The notes beneath the pieces were generated by a model. The model worked only from the letters and a program-made list of their open reading frames with translations. It was not told the origin of the DNA and ran no database searches. A program made the translations under genes and the position numbers. DNA of 14,526 nt from Omnitrophica bacterium GWA2_41_15 (lineage in GTDB: Bacteria; Omnitrophota; Gorgyraeia; Gorgyraeales; Gorgyraeaceae): the NCBI GenBank assembly GCA_919902485.1, contig CAKKRB010000069.1, forward strand, positions 1 to 14,526, read 5' to 3'. Below are positions 1 through 7,425 of the stretch, in pieces; position 1 is the first letter of the stretch, and each line of letters begins with the position of its first letter.

Positions 1-774
1 TATGACCTTACGACTTCATACAAACCAGGCGCAGCCAGAGGGCCGAAGGCAATCATAGACGCCTCCAGGTATATGGAGACATATGACGAGGAAACTGAAA
101 AGGAAATTTATAAATTAGGCATATATACGGCTGAAGAGATAAGGCCTGACAGCTCAGGGCCTGAAAAAATAATTAAAAAAGTGGAAAACCAAACAAGCCG
201 GATTCTAAAGGCAGGCAAATTCCCAGTGATCTTGGGAGGGGAACATTCCATCACGCTAGGTCCTATCAGAGCCCTTAATAAAAAATATAAGGATTTTTCA
301 GTGCTGCAACTGGATGCGCATATGGACTTGAGAGATAGTTTTCAGGGGTCGAAATACAGCCATGCCTGTATCGCGAAACGTATTATAGAAATCACAGGCC
401 TTACTCAGGTTGGCATAAGAAGCATGTCCAGGGAAGAGGCTGGTAAAAATTACAAAAACCTGACAACTTTTTTTATGAAGGACATGATTAAAGACAGGCG
501 CTGGATAAGTAAAGCAATTGATTCGCTGGATAGCAACAGGGTGTACGTTACCATAGACATGGACTCACTTGACCCTTCTATAATGCCCAGCGTTGGCACG
601 CCTGAACCTGGCGGTCTTGGCTGGCACGACACGCTTGAGTTATTAAAAAAGCTCAGCTGGAAAAAAGAAGTAATAGGGTTTGATGTAGTAGAACTTTCCC
701 CTATGCCAGGGAACATCAGCCCGGATTTTTTAGCCGCAAAACTTGTATATAAATTTTTAAGCTATATATTTTGA
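1..774 (+). CDS. speB: Agmatinase (ureohydrolase family), 5'-truncated by window edge
   Basis: The frame is open from base 1, so the gene begins upstream and about 257 C-terminal residues are visible. The enzyme hydrolyses agmatine to putrescine and urea in the cytoplasm. The ureohydrolase metal-binding signatures are all present in order: GGEHS (His codon 244-246), DAHMD (Asp 313, His 319, Asp 325) and the DMDSLDP block (Asp 556, Asp 562), which together hold the binuclear Mn site. The early segment TSYKPGAARGPKAI is the usual N-terminal substrate-loop region, and VVELSP near the end carries the conserved Glu. The internal ATG at 73 is not the true start, because the family homology continues upstream of it. 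Arginase and formimidoylglutamase share this fold. I prefer agmatinase because an arginine decarboxylase, which makes agmatine, lies two genes downstream. The gene ends 77 bases before the next start, and a new promoter lies in that gap. Confidence 0.9.
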   Translation, partial: YDLTTSYKPGAARGPKAIIDASRYMETYDEETEKEIYKLGIYTAEEIRPDSSGPEKIIKKVENQTSRILKAGKFPVILGGEHSITLGPIRALNKKYKDFSVLQLDAHMDLRDSFQGSKYSHACIAKRIIEITGLTQVGIRSMSREEAGKNYKNLTTFFMKDMIKDRRWISKAIDSLDSNRVYVTIDMDSLDPSIMPSVGTPEPGGLGWHDTLELLKKLSWKKEVIGFDVVELSPMPGNISPDFLAAKLVYKFLSYIF

Positions 775-787
775 AAAAATTATTGTA

Positions 788-815
788 TTGCAAAAAACAT
801 TTTTTGTGCTATAAT
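788..815 (+). promoter_or_regulatory. Sigma70-type promoter with extended -10 for the secreted-protein gene
   Basis: A -35-like TTGCAA (788-793) is followed after 16 bp by a perfect TATAAT (810-815), preceded by TG one base upstream (TGCTATAAT, 807-815), which makes it an extended -10. Transcription would start near 822, about 30 bases before the ATG at 852. A very strong ribosome site (AAGGAGGGGG, 837-846) follows. The promoter probably also drives the arginine decarboxylase and apbE genes downstream, since only 5-6 bases separate those genes. Confidence 0.7.
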
Positions 816-851
816 TAATTTTGTTTAAAAATTTAAAAGGAGGGGGAGAAC

Positions 852-1358
852 ATGATTAAGAAATTAGCAGTGATTGTTTTTTTTCTGGGAGTTATAATGT
901 TACTATCAGCTCCTGTTTTTGCAGAGGAAAACACAACAGCAAATCCAGCTGATACTTCTGCCCAGAAAACAGAGGTTGCTCCAACAGATGAAGCTATGCC
1001 TGCAGATGAAGAGATGCTTCCTGCAGAAGAAGGAGTTGGTGAAGGGGTGGTTACCGGAGAAATTACATCTTTAGATGCAGCTAAAGGAGCTATTAGCGTA
1101 AAAGGCGCTGACGGCGCAGAGAAGGCGTTTAATGTTGTAGACGGCGAAACTATTCTCTGGAAGGGGATAGAGGATATAAAATTATCAGACGTTAAAAAAG
1201 GCGATAAAGCAGAGGTTGGATATTATACTGATGATGCAGGTAAGCTTATTGCAAGCTGGGTAGACGTGATTGAGCCTGAACAGCCTGCGGCAGCTACTAC
1301 AGACAGCCAGGCTGCTCCAGCGTCACAGGAAGCGCCTGCAATGACTGGCGGGCAATAA
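852..1358 (+). CDS. Secreted small protein, possible DUF5666/OB-fold-like domain, function unknown
   Basis: This 168-residue protein has a clear Sec signal peptide: basic MIKK, a hydrophobic core, and a likely cleavage after APVFA at residue 24. The mature part starts with an acidic, Ala/Pro/Glu-rich low-complexity stretch (about 25-60) containing an imperfect PADEE/PAEE repetition. A compact domain of about 75 residues follows (about 61-138): GVVTGEITSLDAAKGAISV, a variable middle, then KKGDKAEVGYY and WVDV. The alternating beta pattern resembles small periplasmic OB-fold domains such as DUF5666; this is a visual impression only. The tail is Ala/Gln-rich and disordered. It has its own extended -10 promoter and an exceptionally strong ribosome site, so it may be abundantly expressed. 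It sits between the two enzymes of the agmatine route, but nothing in the sequence ties it to polyamines. Confidence 0.75.
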   Translation: MIKKLAVIVFFLGVIMLLSAPVFAEENTTANPADTSAQKTEVAPTDEAMPADEEMLPAEEGVGEGVVTGEITSLDAAKGAISVKGADGAEKAFNVVDGETILWKGIEDIKLSDVKKGDKAEVGYYTDDAGKLIASWVDVIEPEQPAAATTDSQAAPASQEAPAMTGGQ

Positions 1359-1364
1359 TAAAGC

Positions 1365-1943
1365 ATGAATGACCAGCCTGTATCGCAGCTAGGCAAGTTA
1401 GTCCCTACAAAGGTATTTTTTACCAAAGGCGTTGGCACGCATAAAGAAGAATTGCGTTCGTATGAGCTTGCTTTGAGGGACGCAGGCATTGAAAAATGCA
1501 ATCTTGTGCATGTATCCAGTATTTTCCCGCCAGGCTGTAAGATCCTTCCAAAAAATGAAGGCATAAAAGAGCTTATACCGGGCATGATAACTTATTGCGT
1601 TATTGCCAGGTGCAACTCCAATGAGCCGAGGAGGCTCATTGCAGCTTCCGTAGGCACTGCAATACCAGCAGATGAAAATATGTATGGCTATATGAGCGAA
1701 CATCACGCATATGGCCAGACAGATGAGTTTGCAGGAGATTACGCAGAGGACCTGGCAGCAAAAATGCTTGCCTCCACAATGGGTTTTCCTGATTTTGATG
1801 ATTCCAAAGACTGGGATGAAATAAAAAAGGTATATCAGGTTAAGGATAAGATAGTCAAAACCATGAATATAACCCAGTCTACCATAATTGATCCTAACGG
1901 CAACTGGTCCACGGTAGTGGCAGCTGCTGTATTTTTATTTTAA
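1365..1943 (+). CDS. pdaD: Pyruvoyl-dependent arginine decarboxylase
   Basis: This 192-residue enzyme decarboxylates arginine to agmatine, the substrate of the upstream agmatinase. It belongs to the pyruvoyl-dependent family known from Methanocaldococcus jannaschii and Chlamydia. The proenzyme cleaves itself at a Ser-Ser pair to form the pyruvoyl cofactor. That pair is visible as Ser51-Ser52 in NLVHVSSIFPPGC, giving a short beta chain and a longer alpha chain. The Glu in the YMSEHHAYG segment (Glu112) is the best candidate for the conserved catalytic acid. Other family blocks are GVGTHKEELRSYELALRDAGI and LIAASVGTAIPADENMYGY. The start lies 6 bases after the previous stop and has no convincing Shine-Dalgarno sequence, so translation is probably coupled to the upstream gene. 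The length matches the family. Confidence 0.92.
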   Translation: MNDQPVSQLGKLVPTKVFFTKGVGTHKEELRSYELALRDAGIEKCNLVHVSSIFPPGCKILPKNEGIKELIPGMITYCVIARCNSNEPRRLIAASVGTAIPADENMYGYMSEHHAYGQTDEFAGDYAEDLAAKMLASTMGFPDFDDSKDWDEIKKVYQVKDKIVKTMNITQSTIIDPNGNWSTVVAAAVFLF

Positions 1944-1948
1944 ATGCC

Positions 1949-2941
1949 ATGATCTTAAAATCAACCCCGCAACTTTTTCTTAAAAGGTGCGGGGGTCTCT
2001 ATTTTCTGGTATTTGTTTTAACAGGGTGCAGCCAGGAGTTGCTGGTAAAGGAAACCAGAGTCCTGATGGATACATACGCTGAGATTTCCTGTTACAGTTC
2101 AGATAGAAATAATGCTATCAATGCAATTGACGCCGCATTTAAAGAAACGAAGCGCATAGAGAAAGTTTTCAGCAAATTTGATGAAGATAGCGAGGTGTCG
2201 AAGATAAATAGATTAGCAGGTCTGGAAAAAGTAAATGCAAATGAAGAGGTGCTTAGCCTGATAGAGAGGTCTATCTATTACAGCAAAATCTCAGATGGCG
2301 CTTTTGATATAACAGTAGCGCCGCTTATGGAAATATGGGGGTTTGTCCGCAAACATCAATCTATACCGGATAGAGGTGCAATAGAAAATACCCTGAAATC
2401 CGTAGGATATCATAATATAGAATTGAATCTTGGCGAATTATCAATAAGATTCTTGAATAGAGGCGCAAAGATAGATTTGGGGGGTATTGCCAAAGGTTAT
2501 GCGGCTGACAGGGCAAAGGATATACTTGTGTCCCATGGCATTAAAAACGGGCTTGTGAATCTTGGCGGCAATATTTATGCATTAGGCAAAGCGTCTGGGG
2601 GTAGAAGCTGGAATATAGGAGTTCAGGACCCAAGGAATAAAGGCAAGCTGCTCAAAAGTTTTGAGTTAACCAATAAAGCTATAAGCACATCTGGAAATTA
2701 CGAGAGATTTTTTGAAATAGGAGGCAAGAGATATTCGCATATAATAAACCCTGTGAGCGGGGAGCCCTGCCAGGGTATTATAAGCGTTACAGTAGCAGCT
2801 GATTCAGCAGAAGAAGCAGATGCGTTGTCTACAGTTATATTCGTGCTGGGAGAGGAAAAAGGTATCAACCTTGCTAAGTCTATTAAAGATATAGAGGTTT
2901 TGATTTTAACAGAAGAAGGCGAAATAATAGCATATCCTTAA
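1949..2941 (+). CDS. apbE: FAD:protein FMN transferase, lipoprotein (ApbE family)
   Basis: ApbE-type enzymes move FMN from FAD onto a Thr or Ser of target flavoproteins, such as Rnf and Nqr subunits, outside the cytoplasmic membrane. The 330-residue protein begins with a lipoprotein signal peptide ending in the lipobox LTGC (Cys27). The rest follows the family plan: MDTYAEI, SEVSKIN, GAFDITVAPLMEIWGF, KIDLGGIAKGYAADRA (nucleotide binding), LVNLGGNIYALG, AISTSGNYERFF, YSHIINPVSG and the SAEEADALST Mg-binding region. The start is 5 bases after the pdaD stop and no ribosome site is visible, which suggests coupling. No Rnf, Nqr or other target flavoprotein is encoded in this window, so the substrate is unknown. 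The link to the polyamine genes may only be positional. Confidence 0.93.
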   Translation: MILKSTPQLFLKRCGGLYFLVFVLTGCSQELLVKETRVLMDTYAEISCYSSDRNNAINAIDAAFKETKRIEKVFSKFDEDSEVSKINRLAGLEKVNANEEVLSLIERSIYYSKISDGAFDITVAPLMEIWGFVRKHQSIPDRGAIENTLKSVGYHNIELNLGELSIRFLNRGAKIDLGGIAKGYAADRAKDILVSHGIKNGLVNLGGNIYALGKASGGRSWNIGVQDPRNKGKLLKSFELTNKAISTSGNYERFFEIGGKRYSHIINPVSGEPCQGIISVTVAADSAEEADALSTVIFVLGEEKGINLAKSIKDIEVLILTEEGEIIAYP

Positions 2942-2947
2942 TTTGAG

Positions 2948-2975
2948 TTGACATAATAGGACGGTTTGATAAAAT
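2948..2975 (+). promoter_or_regulatory. Sigma70-type promoter of the tRNA-Phe gene
   Basis: A perfect -35 TTGACA (2948-2953) and a -10 TAAAAT (2970-2975, one mismatch to consensus) are separated by 16 bp. The predicted start is near 2982, about 11 bases before the first base of the tRNA. It begins only 6 bases after the apbE stop. Confidence 0.72.
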
Positions 2976-2992
2976 AGTTTAAATCTCTATGC

Positions 2993-3067
2993 GCCGAGGT
3001 AGCTCATTGGTAGAGCGCGGCCCTGAAAAGGCCGGCGTAGGAAGTTCGATTCTTCTCCTCGGCACCA
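2993..3067 (+). tRNA. tRNA-Phe (anticodon GAA), CCA encoded
   Basis: All arms fold. The acceptor is GCCGAGG (2993-2999) with CCTCGGC (3057-3063), and the D stem is GCTC/GAGC (3002-3005/3013-3016) with a short 7-base loop. The anticodon stem is CGGCC/GGCCG (3018-3022/3030-3034) with loop CTGAAAA and anticodon GAA at 3025-3027. The variable region has 5 bases, and the T arm is GGAAG/CTTCT with loop TTCGATT. Discriminator A3064 is followed by an encoded CCA (3065-3067). No intron is visible. It has its own promoter, so it is an independent unit between apbE and the radical SAM gene. Confidence 0.97.
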
Positions 3068-3164
3068 GTTTTTGTTAGGGGAGCGCGTCAAAACCTCTTA
3101 TAAAGTCCTCAAACACCTGCCAAGCCTATATATTCACCTAACAGGCTAAGCTGACTTTTAAAAA

Positions 3165-4541
3165 ATGAAACTCAAACTTTTGCTCATAAATGTTATCCAC
3201 CCTGATGTTGAGGTAGAACAGCGTCAGCCTTGTTTAGGCCTGGGATATTTAGTAAGCGCATTGCGGAAACGTTTCGGCTGGGAGTTTTTTGATTTTCGCA
3301 TAATTGATAGAGATATCGAAAAAGAAGCCAAAAAATTTAGGCCGGATATTGTCTTGATGAGTTCTGTGACCCAGAATTTCAATGTCGCTATCAATTATGC
3401 TCGTTTGCTAAAACAGGAGCATATCCCGGTTATTATCGGAGGTATACATATCAGCATGATGTTTTCCAGCCTAGATCCTTGTTTTGATGTCGGCGTTATA
3501 GGCGAAGGAGAACAAACAATAGTTGAACTTATAGAGTTATTTTTACAGAAAGAGAAATTTTTAGCTCAAAACCTCATCGATATAAAAGGAATTCTGTTCA
3601 AAGAAGGGGATTCCATTCATTCTACGAAGCCCAGGCTTCCCATAGAGCATTTGGATTTTATTGATCCACCTGCAAGAGACCTTCTAAAAATTGATAGGCA
3701 TACCTATATGTTTACTTCTCGGGGTTGCCCATATAAATGCGAATTTTGCGCCTCTACAAGATTTTGGCCCAAGGCGAGATTTTTCAGTGCCGAGTATGTA
3801 ATAAGAGAAATAATGGATTTAGTAAGAAATTATAATGTGAAATTGATTAGTTTCTATGATGACCTTTTTATCGCGCATCGGGAGAGATTAAAGAGTATTG
3901 TTTCTTTAACAAGGAATAACAGAGAATTAAAAAATATACGTTTTACCTGTAATGCCCGGGCAAATATTGTAGATGATGAAGTTGCAGCTTTACTAAAAGA
4001 GATGAAGGTTGCTTCTGTAAATTTAGGCCTGGAATCTGGTTGCGAGAGGACTTTGCATTATCTCAAAGGGAATGTTACAGTGGAACAGAACCTGAACGCC
4101 ATTAAGATAATAAGAAAGCATAAAATAGCCTGCCAGGGCTCATTTATAATCGGCAGCCCTTCTGAAACCAGGGAAGAGATTTTACAAACATATCGATTTA
4201 TCAAAAAGGTTCGCTTGAACTTGATAGACATATACGTGTTGACTCCTTATCCTGGGACCCCGGTGTGGGATTATGCTAAATCAAGGGGTTTTGTATCCGA
4301 GCAGATGGATTGGGAAAAGTTGAATGTAAACTTTGGGCCTAACAGTAAAAAAGTGGTTGTGCTTTCCGAGGTCTTGAGTAGAGGTGAAATAGAAAGGTTA
4401 TATAAAAAAATAAGACGCTTGTGTTTGCTAAAAAGTATTATAGGTATAACCAGGCACCCTTATTTTAAATATATACCAAAAGTAACTGCGCAGCTTGTGC
4501 GTGAATATTTTCATAGGTGTATTAATTTGCGCCCTTCTTAA
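3165..4541 (+). CDS. Radical SAM protein with N-terminal B12-binding-like domain
   Basis: This 458-residue protein has the B12-binding plus radical SAM architecture found in the BchE-like and hopanoid-modifying group, whose members methylate or rearrange unreactive carbon centres. The N-terminal part (about 1-140) has the Rossmann-like pattern LLLINVIHPDVEVEQRQP, then PDIVLMSSVTQNF, PVIIGGIHISMM and GVIGEGEQTI. The [4Fe-4S] motif C188-x3-C192-x2-C195 (CPYKCEFC) follows RGC spacing typical of the family. Downstream are NLGLESGCERTL and the FIIGSPSETREEI and TPYPGTPVW blocks. The usual DxHxxG cobalamin motif is not obvious, so cofactor binding is uncertain. The start has no Shine-Dalgarno sequence and the 97 bases after the tRNA show no clear promoter. 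The 3' end overlaps the convergent glycosyltransferase by 4 bases. Together with that cluster it might modify a lipid or glycan; this is inference. Confidence 0.85.
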   Translation: MKLKLLLINVIHPDVEVEQRQPCLGLGYLVSALRKRFGWEFFDFRIIDRDIEKEAKKFRPDIVLMSSVTQNFNVAINYARLLKQEHIPVIIGGIHISMMFSSLDPCFDVGVIGEGEQTIVELIELFLQKEKFLAQNLIDIKGILFKEGDSIHSTKPRLPIEHLDFIDPPARDLLKIDRHTYMFTSRGCPYKCEFCASTRFWPKARFFSAEYVIREIMDLVRNYNVKLISFYDDLFIAHRERLKSIVSLTRNNRELKNIRFTCNARANIVDDEVAALLKEMKVASVNLGLESGCERTLHYLKGNVTVEQNLNAIKIIRKHKIACQGSFIIGSPSETREEILQTYRFIKKVRLNLIDIYVLTPYPGTPVWDYAKSRGFVSEQMDWEKLNVNFGPNSKKVVVLSEVLSRGEIERLYKKIRRLCLLKSIIGITRHPYFKYIPKVTAQLVREYFHRCINLRPS

Positions 4542-5704
4542 TTTGGCCTTAGAAAATACTGTAACGGAAAAGTATCAGCTAACTGAAAGACGTAAGAATT
4601 CAATATTCCTACTAAAAGGCCATAGCCGAGAAATATTATTGAAATAATATAAACGATAGGCTTATTTTTTTCTGTTATGAAGCTGGCGGCTAATATTGCC
4701 ATTGCAGGCGTAGCTGGCAGTGTATATCTCATGATGTAACCAAAATTCATTACATACCCAGAAAATGTAAATACGCCGATAAAACATATTACCCAAATTG
4801 ATTCTATAAGCCTAATGCCCTTTTTGAGGCCTGTCACCAGATAAACAAAAGAAAATAAATATATGGGCGCCACTACTATAAAATTAGTGATATAAAAATA
4901 AAAAGGCCGCTCTTTTACCATTTTTGCAAAAGGAAACATTTCCAAAAACTCTTGGTTTACCTTCAGCCAGCTGAAACTAATGCTGCCGAATACCGCGTAT
5001 AACCAGTAAAACCACGGAGATATTAATAAAAATGCCAACCCCAGGGCGCATAAGGCATATATAATATTTTTTCTCGGCCTGTTTTTATATAAAAGAATTA
5101 ATATTATAACAGGTAATATAATGGTGGCTGTGAGCTTTATCCAAAGCGAAAATCCAATAAAACACCCAAGAAAAACATAATATATCAATCTCTCTTTTTT
5201 AATAGCGATTAGCGCCATGTACACGCTGGCTGTTATAAAAAGAGTAACGGTGGCATCCATCCAGATCTTCGTAGAGGCCTGAAGGAATACAGGGCAGATG
5301 GCATTTATCGCAGCAGCCCATAGAGCAACTTTTTTATCATATAGCTCACCCGCTATTAAAAAAACTAAAAATGTAGTCAATAACGCAGAGATTATAGGGA
5401 TCAGAATTTCCAGTCTTGCGCCTAAAATAACTTTAATAAATGCAAGTAATAGGCAAAAAAGAGGGGGATGAAAAACATAAAGCGGCTTATTATGAGTTTC
5501 TGGCAACTGATTAATTATATAAGTGCCCTGGAGGGTATAATCAAGCGGATTTTTTGACAGTTTTTCAGCAAGGGTCTGGTATATGACTTCGTCACCTTCT
5601 ATGTGATTTAAAAATAAAGCGCCGAGATGGAGCGCTAATGAAAATACAAGAATCGCAAATAGCGTAATGTTGATATGCTTCATTTCAATTACAGATTTTA
5701 CCAT
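4538..5704 (-). CDS. Membrane glycosyltransferase, GT39/ArnT-PMT-like
   Basis: The 388-residue protein is very hydrophobic, with roughly ten membrane segments (for example about 11-31, 83-95, 98-118, 126-140, 151-167, 173-189, 191-205, 213-230, 273-291, 303-318, 349-369). Large polytopic GT-C enzymes of this type move a sugar from a polyprenyl-phosphate donor to a lipid, protein or glycan on the outer side of the membrane. GT39-like features are an acidic pair in the first external loop (EGDE, Asp38-Glu39), an HPP motif (79-81), Asp150 in KIWMDAT, and RYTLPATP near 326-333. The start lies 4 bases from the methyltransferase stop, so it is the last gene of the minus-strand operon. No ribosome site is visible, and an alternative in-frame ATG exists at 5681-5683. 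The substrate cannot be told. Confidence 0.8.
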   Translation of the reverse strand: MVKSVIEMKHINITLFAILVFSLALHLGALFLNHIEGDEVIYQTLAEKLSKNPLDYTLQGTYIINQLPETHNKPLYVFHPPLFCLLLAFIKVILGARLEILIPIISALLTTFLVFLIAGELYDKKVALWAAAINAICPVFLQASTKIWMDATVTLFITASVYMALIAIKKERLIYYVFLGCFIGFSLWIKLTATIILPVIILILLYKNRPRKNIIYALCALGLAFLLISPWFYWLYAVFGSISFSWLKVNQEFLEMFPFAKMVKERPFYFYITNFIVVAPIYLFSFVYLVTGLKKGIRLIESIWVICFIGVFTFSGYVMNFGYIMRYTLPATPAMAILAASFITEKNKPIVYIISIIFLGYGLLVGILNSYVFQLADTFPLQYFLRPN

Positions 5705-5708
5705 TATA

Positions 5709-6254
5709 TTAGCATTTCTTCAATATAATCAATTCTTTATTGTGGGTAAAGTAATTGCCTATAAACCTTGGTAAAGGATACGAACAATGTCTTTCAATGA
5801 AAAAGACGCCCTTACCGATAGAAAAAATTTCTTTTGGTGTAATAAAATATTTGTGAGAAACATTGGTTTTCAAGCCGTATTCAAAGCCTTTTAAGTTAGG
5901 GATCAATATTAAAAAGATGCCGTCTGTTTCTAAAATCCTATGAACATTAAGGAATGCTTTTTTTACCTCTTCCAATTCCAAGTGCTCTAATACGTCATGA
6001 CAGATGACACACTTGAAAAAATTACTACTAAAGGGCAGCCCCTTCCTGATATCTTTTTGAATAACCTTATATCCCTTATCCTGTAAATAAGTTATGCATT
6101 CTGCGTCAACATCAACTCCATAAGCAAGAGGATTTATTTTAAAGTAAAAACCTCGGCCGCAACCCAAATCTAAAACCTTGTCTTTAAATTTTTTGGTATC
6201 CCATAATGGAAAACTTGCAAAATACATTCTTAAAAATTCTTTTATTTTTTTCAT
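5709..6254 (-). CDS. SAM-dependent methyltransferase (class I, Methyltransf_11-like)
   Basis: This is a 181-residue class I methyltransferase. Motif I VLDLGCGRG is at 27-35, the acidic end of strand 2 is in GVDVD (46-50), and the motif II/III area shows CHDVLEHLE (about 85-92) followed by the RILETDGIFLILIPN segment typical of this family. At 181 residues it is shorter than many glycan-modifying methyltransferases, but the SAM fold appears complete. Its ATG overlaps the stop of the upstream GT2 gene (ATGA, 6251-6254), a classic translational coupling, and there is no separate ribosome site. Position between two glycosyltransferases suggests that it methylates a sugar or a polyprenyl-linked glycan intermediate; that is inference from context. 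Confidence 0.85.
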   Translation of the reverse strand: MKKIKEFLRMYFASFPLWDTKKFKDKVLDLGCGRGFYFKINPLAYGVDVDAECITYLQDKGYKVIQKDIRKGLPFSSNFFKCVICHDVLEHLELEEVKKAFLNVHRILETDGIFLILIPNLKGFEYGLKTNVSHKYFITPKEIFSIGKGVFFIERHCSYPLPRFIGNYFTHNKELIILKKC

Positions 6255-7243
6255 TTATCGTATTGAAGCAGTTTAACTATAATTTTTTTGTTCATTTTTT
6301 TGTTATGCATGATTTGAGATCTTTTCTTGGATAATTTTATCAAATTTAACGAAGTTGAGCCGCATATCTTTAATAAAATAAATGCTATTGTAAACCCTGA
6401 CATCTTTTTATAGAGTTGACTTGGCGGATCCTTGTGCGATATAACAGCGCAACAATAAGATAAATACCTTTTAAGCGTGTAGATCGGAGATAATATTAAA
6501 TTAGCCCATGGGAAAATCTTTATCAGGGTCCAAAGCCTGTTCCTCTCTATTAAATAAATCTTGAACGGCATATTATTTCTGCTCGTTGCTGAATAGTGAT
6601 GATAAACCTTTGCCTCTGGCACGTAAATACAACCGAAACCAAGCATCCGTATCCTCAAACCCAGGTCGATGTCTTCACAATAGGCAAAATAATCATCATC
6701 AAATAGACCTGCGGTGAATAATATATCTTTCCTGTATAAGGCAGCGCAGGCGCTGGGCAATAAAATCTTTTCCATCCTGTTATATTTTTCCCCGTCTTTT
6801 TCTAAATACCCTCTGCATTTGGCTATAGCGTCTGGATAGACAAGCATGCCGCTTGATTCTATCAAACCTGCATTGCTGTAAGATAAAATTTTGGGAGCGA
6901 ACATCGCTATATCTTCTCTTTTTTCAGCAACGCTTATTAAATTTTTAATCCAATCACGCTCAGCCATGGCATCATTATTCAATGTGGCTATATATTTACC
7001 CTTCGAAGCTCTGATACCGATATTATTACCAGTTGCAAAGCCATAATTTTTTATATTTTTTATGACCCTGATGTCAGAGTACTTTTTCTCAATAAATTCT
7101 ATAGAGCCGTCTACAGAACCATTATCCACTACTACGATTTCAATATCAGAAAAGCTCTGGCTTTTAAGAGAGGATAGGCACGCATCTAAATACCCTTTCC
7201 CATTCCAATTTACTACAATAACTGAAACAAGAGGATTTTTCAT
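6251..7243 (-). CDS. GT2 family glycosyltransferase (rhamnosyltransferase-like)
   Basis: This is a 330-residue GT-A enzyme using a nucleotide-sugar donor. The N-terminal hallmark is VSVIVVNWNGKGYLDACLSS, followed by VVVDNGSVDGS (Asp40) and NYGFATGNNIGI. The metal-binding position is LNNDA (Asp91, in place of a strict DxD). The acceptor/catalytic block YFAYCEDIDLGLRIRMLG (Glu190-Asp191) is typical of the WbbL-like rhamnosyltransferase branch. The C-terminal third (about 235-330) is basic and partly hydrophobic, likely membrane associated. It is the first gene of the minus-strand operon, with a good promoter about 30-60 bases upstream and only a weak ribosome site (AAGAGA). Donor sugar and acceptor are unknown. 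Confidence 0.88.
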   Translation of the reverse strand: MKNPLVSVIVVNWNGKGYLDACLSSLKSQSFSDIEIVVVDNGSVDGSIEFIEKKYSDIRVIKNIKNYGFATGNNIGIRASKGKYIATLNNDAMAERDWIKNLISVAEKREDIAMFAPKILSYSNAGLIESSGMLVYPDAIAKCRGYLEKDGEKYNRMEKILLPSACAALYRKDILFTAGLFDDDYFAYCEDIDLGLRIRMLGFGCIYVPEAKVYHHYSATSRNNMPFKIYLIERNRLWTLIKIFPWANLILSPIYTLKRYLSYCCAVISHKDPPSQLYKKMSGFTIAFILLKICGSTSLNLIKLSKKRSQIMHNKKMNKKIIVKLLQYDK

Positions 7244-7274
7244 TTCGAGTCTCTTTTCATAGTCTTAAACTATT

Positions 7275-7303
7275 ATTCTACATAAATAGACTAAGCTTGT
7301 AAA
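7275..7303 (-). promoter_or_regulatory. Minus-strand sigma70-type promoter of the glycosyltransferase operon
   Basis: Read on the minus strand, TTTACA (7303-7298) and TAGAAT (7280-7275) are separated by exactly 17 bp. The start would fall near 7268, leaving a leader of about 25 bases before the ATG at 7243. It is divergent from the promoter at 7342-7370, so the two transcription units share a gap of about 180 bases. Confidence 0.6.
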
Positions 7304-7341
7304 GCATCCAGTTTTTGGCTTGACAGGGCAGAATAAAGTTC

Positions 7342-7370
7342 TTGCAGTAACAAGGGTGTTATGATATGAT
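7342..7370 (+). promoter_or_regulatory. Sigma70-type promoter with extended -10 for the anchored secreted protein
   Basis: TTGCAG (7342-7347) and TATGAT (7365-7370) are 17 bp apart, with TG at 7362-7363 giving an extended -10. A start near 7377 leaves a leader of about 49 bases containing a strong ribosome site, AGGAGG (7414-7419), six bases before the ATG. A consensus TTGACA at 7320-7325 has no -10 at the right distance. Confidence 0.65.
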
Positions 7371-7425
7371 AAAAAATAAATTAAGCCAGAAAAAATGTGA
7401 TGAAAAACTTAACAGGAGGCAGTAA

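Noticed and set aside
788..809. A-run/T-run near-palindrome after speB that could be a terminator
   Set aside because: The arms pair imperfectly, the stem is almost all A-T, and the same bases form the promoter of the next gene.
3123..3147. AGCCT...AGGCT inverted repeat before the radical SAM gene
   Set aside because: Only five base pairs around a 15-base loop; expected by chance. The rest of the gap 3068-3164 shows no clear promoter or ribosome site.
7241..7260. Minus-strand mini-ORF (MKRDSK) whose TGA overlaps the GT2 start codon
   Set aside because: Six codons with no ribosome site of its own; the overlap alone is too likely by chance to call a leader peptide.
7320..7325. Consensus TTGACA upstream of the anchored secreted protein
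   Set aside because: No -10-like hexamer at 16-18 bp; the pair at 7342/7365 fits far better.
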